Source of the DNA: Palleronia pontilimi
GTDB taxonomy: Bacteria; Pseudomonadota; Alphaproteobacteria; Rhodobacterales; Rhodobacteraceae
DNA length: 64,000 nucleotides
NCBI RefSeq assembly: GCF_016412875.1
Contig: NZ_JAEKPD010000005.1
Location: 1-64,000, forward strand
Direction of reading: 5' to 3'
This document shows, in pieces, positions 59,622-64,000 of the stretch (position 1 is its first letter; each line of letters opens with the position of its first letter). The translations under genes were made by a program, and so were the position numbers. The notes below the pieces were generated by a model that made no database searches, had not been told where the DNA came from, and was given only the letters and a program-made list of their open reading frames with translations.

Positions 59622-62417
59622 TCAATGCGCCTGCGCCCAGTTCGCCCCCTGACCCGCATCGACTTCCAGCGGCACGCTCAGGTGGACGGCCGGAAGCGAT
59701 GCGCCCTCCATCACCTCGCGCGCAGCGGCGATCAGCGCGTCCTCGGATCCCTCGTCCACCTCGAACAGCAATTCGTCGTGGACCTGCAGCAGCATGGTGG
59801 CGGGCAGGTCCGCGATGGCGTCTTCCATGCGGATCATGGCGCGGCGGATGACGTCGGCGGCGGTGCCCTGGATCGGCGCGTTGATGGCCGCGCGCTTGGC
59901 GAAACCCGCGCCGGGACCCTTGGCGTTGATGTCGGGCGTGTTGATCCGGCGCCCGAACAGCGTCTGCACGAAGCCGTGGTCCTTGGCGAACTTGACTGTC
60001 TCGTCCATGTAGGCGCGGATGCCCGGGAAGCGTTCGAAATAGCGGTCGATGAAGCCCTGCGCCTCGTCGCGGGGGATCCGCAGGTTGCGCGCCAGGCCGA
60101 AGCCCGAGATCCCGTAGATCACACCGAAATTGATCGCCTTGGCCTTGCGCCGGATCTCGGGCGTCATCTCGTCCAGCGGCACGTCGAACATCTCGGACGC
60201 CGTCAGCGCGTGGATGTCCTGGCCGTCCTTGAAGGCCTGTTTCAGCTCGTCGATCCCGGCGATATGGGCCAGGATCCGCAGCTCGATCTGGCTGTAATCC
60301 AGCGCCACCAGCGTCCGGCCCTGGGGGGCCACGAACGCCTCGCGGATGCGGCGGCCCTCCTCGGTGCGGATCGGGATGTTCTGCAGGTTCGGATCGGTCG
60401 AGGCCAGGCGACCCGTGTTCGCCCCCGCGATCGAGTATGACGTGTGCACGCGGCCCGTCTCTAGGTCGATATGGTCCTGCAGCGCGTCGGTATAGGTCGA
60501 TTTCAGCTTGCTGACCTGCCGCCAGTCCAGGATCAGGCCGGGCAATTCGTGCTCGGTCGCCAGATCCTCCAGGATGTCCGCGCCGGTCTGGTAGGCACCG
60601 GTCTTGGTCTTCTTGCCGCCCGGCAGGCCCAGCTTGTCGAATAGGATCTCGCCCAGTTGCTTGGGGCTCGAGACCTTGAAATCCGCGCCCGCGAGCTCGC
60701 GGATCTCGTCCTCGAGCCCGGCCATCTTCTGCGCGAAGGCGCCCGACATGCGGCTCAGCACGTCACGGTCCACCTGCACGCCCGCCATTTCCATCCGCGC
60801 CAGCACCGGGATCAGGGGCCGCTCGAGCGTTTCGTAAACCGTCGTGACCTTGGAGCGGTGCAGCTGCGGCTTGAACAAATGCCACAATCGAAGGGTGATA
60901 TCGGCGTCTTCGGCGGCGTATTTGACAGCTTTTTCGACATTCACCTTGTCGAAGGTGATCTGGCTTTTGCCGCTGCCGATCAGCTCCTTGATCGGGATCG
61001 GCGCGTGGCCCAGGTAACGCTCGCTCAGCGTGTCCATGCCGTGCCCGTGCAGGCCCGCGTTCATGGCGTAGCTCATAAGCATGGTGTCGTCGACGGGTGC
61101 CACCTGCACACCCAACCGAGCCAGCACCTTGCAGTCGTACTTGGCGTTCTGCAGGATCTTCATCACCGACGGATCTTCCAGCAGCGGCTTAAGAAGGGCC
61201 ATGGCCTCGTCGAAGGGGATCTGCCCCTCGGCCAGCGCGTCGGTGGCAAAAAGATCGGCCTCGGCGTTTTCCTTGTGGCCCAGCGGGATATAGCACGCCT
61301 CGCCCGGGTCGATGCAAAGCGACACACCCACCAAAAGCGCCTGCATTTCGTTCAGCGACGTGGTTTCGGTGTCCACCGCGACGTAGCCGCGCGCGTGGGC
61401 ACGGGCGATCCAGTCTTTCAGGGTGTCGGTGACCTTCACCCAATCATAGGCATCCGGAAACGCGACCTGTTTGGCGTCATCGACCGGGTCGGAGCCTTGC
61501 GGGGTCGTGTCCGTGATCACGGGCGCATCCACGCCCAGCCCGTCCGACACGCGCTTGACGATGGTGCGGAACTCCATGTCAGTCAAAAAGCCCAGCAAAT
61601 CGTCAGCGATCGGTTCTTTGACCTCGAGACTGTCCAGATCGTAGTCCAGATCCATGTCACAATCGAGCTGGACAAGCCGTTTGGACAGCCTGATCTGGTC
61701 GGCATTGTCGATCAGCGTCTGGCGCCGCTTGGGCTGGGGCACTTCGTCGGTGCGCGCCAGCAAGTCCTCGAGCGTGCCGAACTCGTTGATCAGCAGCGCG
61801 GCGGTCTTGATGCCGATGCCGGGCGCGCCGGGGATGTTGTCGACGCTGTCGCCGGCCAGCGCCTGCACGTCGACGACGCGTTCGGGATCGACGCCAAACT
61901 TGTCGCGCACGCCGTCGGCGTCGATGCGCGCGTTCTTCATGGCGTCGTACATCTCGACCCCGCCGCCCACCAGCTGCATCAGGTCCTTGTCGGAACTGAT
62001 GATGGTGACCCGCCCGCCCGCCTCGCGCGCGCGGCAGGCCAGCGTGGCGATGATGTCGTCGGCCTCGAAGCCCTCCTGTTCCAGGCAGGCCAGGTTGAAG
62101 GCGCGCGTGGCCTCGCGCGTCAGGGGGATCTGCGGGCGCAGATCCTCGGGCATCTCGTCGCGGTTCGCCTTGTACTTGTCGTACATGTCGTTGCGGAACG
62201 TGTGGCTGCCCTTGTCGAAGACCACGGCCGCATGGGTCGGCGCGTCGGGGCCCTTGTTGTCCTCGATCATCTTCCAGATCATGTTGACGAAGCCCGACAC
62301 CGCGCCCACCGGCAGCCCGTCGGACTTGCGCGTCAGCGGCGGCAGCGCGTGGTAGGCGCGGAAAATGAAGGCCGATCCGTCGACCAGGTGCAGATGATGG
62401 CCTTTGCCGAAACTCAT
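59622..62417 (-). CDS. polA: DNA polymerase I
   Basis: PolA fills gaps and removes RNA primers during replication and repair. The 931-residue protein has the 5'-3' exonuclease domain (1-290; SSDKDLMQLV, GDSVDNIPGAPGIGIKTA), an intact 3'-5' proofreading domain (Exo I DTETTSLNE; later YAAEDADITLRL), and the polymerase domain with motif A ALDYSQIELRILAHIAG, motif B RRKAKAINFGVIYG and motif C QVHDELLFEVD. Length and all catalytic residues are normal. The ATG at 62417 is the family start (MSFGKGHHLHLVDGSAF). Confidence 0.98.
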   Translation of the reverse strand: MSFGKGHHLHLVDGSAFIFRAYHALPPLTRKSDGLPVGAVSGFVNMIWKMIEDNKGPDAPTHAAVVFDKGSHTFRNDMYDKYKANRDEMPEDLRPQIPLTREATRAFNLACLEQEGFEADDIIATLACRAREAGGRVTIISSDKDLMQLVGGGVEMYDAMKNARIDADGVRDKFGVDPERVVDVQALAGDSVDNIPGAPGIGIKTAALLINEFGTLEDLLARTDEVPQPKRRQTLIDNADQIRLSKRLVQLDCDMDLDYDLDSLEVKEPIADDLLGFLTDMEFRTIVKRVSDGLGVDAPVITDTTPQGSDPVDDAKQVAFPDAYDWVKVTDTLKDWIARAHARGYVAVDTETTSLNEMQALLVGVSLCIDPGEACYIPLGHKENAEADLFATDALAEGQIPFDEAMALLKPLLEDPSVMKILQNAKYDCKVLARLGVQVAPVDDTMLMSYAMNAGLHGHGMDTLSERYLGHAPIPIKELIGSGKSQITFDKVNVEKAVKYAAEDADITLRLWHLFKPQLHRSKVTTVYETLERPLIPVLARMEMAGVQVDRDVLSRMSGAFAQKMAGLEDEIRELAGADFKVSSPKQLGEILFDKLGLPGGKKTKTGAYQTGADILEDLATEHELPGLILDWRQVSKLKSTYTDALQDHIDLETGRVHTSYSIAGANTGRLASTDPNLQNIPIRTEEGRRIREAFVAPQGRTLVALDYSQIELRILAHIAGIDELKQAFKDGQDIHALTASEMFDVPLDEMTPEIRRKAKAINFGVIYGISGFGLARNLRIPRDEAQGFIDRYFERFPGIRAYMDETVKFAKDHGFVQTLFGRRINTPDINAKGPGAGFAKRAAINAPIQGTAADVIRRAMIRMEDAIADLPATMLLQVHDELLFEVDEGSEDALIAAAREVMEGASLPAVHLSVPLEVDAGQGANWAQAH

Positions 62418-62477
62418 GCGGGTTCTCCGTCGATGCGCCGCGCTGTCATCGCCCGCGCGCGCGTCGGAGTCCAGTCG

Positions 62478-62957
62478 TCAGCCGCCCCAGAACCCGCCGA
62501 AGAGACCGCCGAAGATGTCGCCCATATTCTCGATGATCGACACGAGCAAAAGCACGGCCGCGATCAGCACGACGATCCACCAGACGAACTGGAACACGAT
62601 GGCCGAGAGGCCCATCATCGTGCCGTATGCGCCCAGACGCGGCGGATCGCGCAGGATCAGCGACACGACCGACAGCACGATCGCCACGGCACCGGTCACC
62701 GGCGCGGCCAGCAGCAGGATACGGTCGATGTCCCAGCCCCGCGGCTCGGGTTCGGGCTGCGGCGCGCCTGTCAGCGCCCGCCAGGCCGAGGCGCGGATAT
62801 CGCCCGCGATTTCACCGATGGACACGCCGACGGGTTGCTGGGGCGTGAACGGACCGCCAAAGATGTGGACCATGGCCAGGATCAGCGCCAGGGCGCCGGT
62901 GCCGACCGCCAGGTATCCGATCCGGAAACCGCCGCCGGGAATTTCTGCATGGTTCAT
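62478..62957 (-). CDS. Conserved hypothetical membrane protein upstream of polA
   Basis: A 159-residue protein with a membrane helix near residues 14-35, a soluble stretch with ASAWRALTGAPQPEPEPRG, and three further helices (about 78-105, 112-130, 130-148). It ends in a Gly/Phe/Trp-rich tail GGLFGGFWGG. I recognise no named family. It lies 60 bp upstream of polA on the same strand; the pairing may be positional only. Confidence 0.7.
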   Translation of the reverse strand: MNHAEIPGGGFRIGYLAVGTGALALILAMVHIFGGPFTPQQPVGVSIGEIAGDIRASAWRALTGAPQPEPEPRGWDIDRILLLAAPVTGAVAIVLSVVSLILRDPPRLGAYGTMMGLSAIVFQFVWWIVVLIAAVLLLVSIIENMGDIFGGLFGGFWGG

Positions 62958-63047
62958 TCCACCCTCCCAAAATAACGGTGCGAAACGGTTTCAACTCTGC
63001 AGATCGAATATGGCCCGAGTGCGGCAATCAGGAATCGCCGCTGCCGG

Positions 63048-63626
63048 TCAGTCGCAGAAGCGGTCCCGTGTTTCGCGTGACGGGGGCCATTCCGGGCGAT
63101 CGGGATCCCCCAGGGGCAGACGGTAATAGTCCCGCAAAGCCTCAAGGTCGTGGATGTCGTAGTCGAAGGTCTGGCAGAGGCCGATGGGCCGATCCGTCGG
63201 CGGACCGTCACCGCGCAGATCGATCAGGTACCCCATCTTCCGCCCCAGCCCCACGATCTGGAAGTTCAGCGGTTCGGGATAGGTGAACGCGCTCGGGGTC
63301 GGCGTGTCGGCGGTGACATCGAGCGTATAGGTCCCGGCAGGCACCAGCACGCGAAAGAATTGCCCGGCCCGCAGCCGGGCGGTCAGGGCGGGCTGGTCTG
63401 TCGCAGGATCGCGTAGCGTAATTGACAGGTCCGGACCGGGATCGGTGCGGATCTGCAACGGAAAGACCAATGCCAGGCCCGTGTAGTTGCGCACCAGCCC
63501 ATAATCCCGCCCTGCCCCGGCCGCGGGCATCAATGTCAGGACCAGCGCGAAAGCGATCCGGATCAGTGGCCGCCCGCGCCATCCTTCAAGACGAAACGCT
63601 TGTCGCAATAGCCACACTCCACCCAT
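63048..63626 (-). CDS. Exported hypothetical protein
   Basis: A 192-residue ORF whose hydrophobic signal-like segment [20 protein letters not shown] begins near residue 20, so the true start may be a later, non-ATG codon. The mature part is beta-rich with [28 protein letters not shown] in two pieces, then GTYTLDVTA and a final ETRDRFCD. I recognise no family. With the start given, its 5' end overlaps the zinc-finger gene by 64 bp in another frame; a downstream start would reduce this. Confidence 0.6.
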   Translation of the reverse strand: MGGVWLLRQAFRLEGWRGRPLIRIAFALVLTLMPAAGAGRDYGLVRNYTGLALVFPLQIRTDPGPDLSITLRDPATDQPALTARLRAGQFFRVLVPAGTYTLDVTADTPTPSAFTYPEPLNFQIVGLGRKMGYLIDLRGDGPPTDRPIGLCQTFDYDIHDLEALRDYYRLPLGDPDRPEWPPSRETRDRFCD

Positions 63627-63778
63627 CCGCGTTCTTCCGGGATTTGCAGCCAGACGCGCGGATGGGTCATCCCGCCGTCACAACTGACCCGGATCGTCGT
63701 CACTTCTTCAACCTCGGGCGCGTCGAAGGCCCCGGTCGGGGGCAGATCGCCTTCAAGGTCGACAGGTTTTTCGGACAT
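63563..63778 (-). CDS. CHCC-type zinc-finger protein (NDUFS6-like)
   Basis: A complete 71-residue protein starting at 63778, with AAGGAAAT before the ATG. The zinc ligands are visible in the order C-x-H-x-C-x2-[17 protein letters not shown] and [12 protein letters not shown]. This zf-CHCC fold is shared with the mitochondrial complex I assembly subunit NDUFS6 (13 kDa), and alphaproteobacterial homologues are thought to act with complex I. A second complex I-like accessory gene lies at the other end of the window. Confidence 0.92.
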   Translation of the reverse strand: MSEKPVDLEGDLPPTGAFDAPEVEEVTTIRVSCDGGMTHPRVWLQIPEERGWVECGYCDKRFVLKDGAGGH

Positions 63779-63874
63779 GGGATTTCCTTCGGGGCTTGGA
63801 TCATGCGGGCCGGGGCCTAGGTCGGTGCATGATGATAGCCATCGCCGCCCGAGGGGCAAGTGGAGCGCAGGACA

Positions 63875-64000
63875 ATGACCGATAACGCCATCGAGATTTC
63901 GGGCCTTACCAAGACCTATGCCGGGTCCGGATCCGAGCCGCCGAAAACTGCGCTGAAGGACGTGGACCTGAACATCCCGCGCGGCTCGATCTTCGGACTG
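63875..64000 (+). CDS. ABC transporter ATP-binding protein, N-terminal fragment
   Basis: The gene starts at the ATG at 63875 with GGAG upstream and runs off the window after 42 codons. The visible part, [14 protein letters not shown] followed by [17 protein letters not shown], is the characteristic beginning of an ABC ATPase just before Walker A. The export or import substrate cannot be told. It is divergent from the zinc-finger gene. Confidence 0.88.
   Translation, partial: MTDNAIEISGLTKTYAGSGSEPPKTALKDVDLNIPRGSIFGL

Overview
The window is a high-GC alphaproteobacterial chromosome segment, almost certainly from the Rhodobacterales (Rhodobacter/Roseobacter group). Supporting signs are a class I lysyl-tRNA synthetase, a stand-alone ctaD for the aa3 oxidase, a glyQ - small membrane protein - glyS - PPDK-like cluster, the order folB-folP-glmM, DUF6446/DUF599/DUF4159 proteins typical of the group, and a CtrA-type box. 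I cannot name a genus. About 60 protein genes are called. No rRNA, tRNA or CRISPR array was seen. Most long reading frames antiparallel to these genes are GC-rich shadows.

Layout. 1-1.9 kb is the right-hand part of a Mu/Tn7-like transposon: a transposase C-terminus cut by the window edge, a TniB/TnsC-like ATPase, a strong terminator, then repeat-containing end DNA. 1.9-9.8 kb holds a complex I-associated small protein, uvrB, an AT-richer membrane ORF, a universal stress protein with a perfect FNR-type box, two small membrane proteins, a large beta-helix protein resembling GTA/phage spikes, and a DUF4864 protein. 9.9-18 kb holds lysK, a TerB-like protein, a D,D-carboxypeptidase, nadD, a DegT aminotransferase, ctaD and a DUF2244 gene. 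18-30 kb holds an HEPN-like orphan, a YqeY-like gene, carA, a processive glycosyltransferase behind a CtrA box, a GntR regulator, a HAD nucleotidase, a UbiH-like hydroxylase, a class V aminotransferase with two tandem Lrp regulators, ilvC and a DMT exporter.

29-33 kb is a folate/cell-wall block (folB-folP-glmM, coupled by ATGA overlaps, then a cell-wall hydrolase). 33-39.4 kb is the PPDK-like and glycyl-tRNA synthetase block. 39.6-49.5 kb holds a SPOR/peptidoglycan-binding pseudoprotease, a formamidase-like hydrolase, hsp20, an active-looking trypsin-like protease, glycolate oxidase glcDEF and small conserved genes. 49.6-56.3 kb is a four-gene MoxR-DUF58-DUF4159-amidotransferase-like operon. 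56.4-64 kb holds a DUF1285 gene, a CDF metal exporter, a peroxiredoxin-like gene, a cupin, rluE, polA, small membrane/exported genes, a CHCC zinc-finger gene and the start of an ABC ATPase.

Most of this is core genome. The most notable items are a FolB protein carrying what looks like a degenerate amino-acid-kinase domain, a PPDK-like enzyme with an eroded ATP domain but intact phosphotransfer histidine, a pseudoprotease lacking its whole triad, a CtrA box before a glycosyltransferase gene, a spike-like protein outside any visible GTA cluster, and three copies of an intergenic repeat whose core supplies translation-start sequence.
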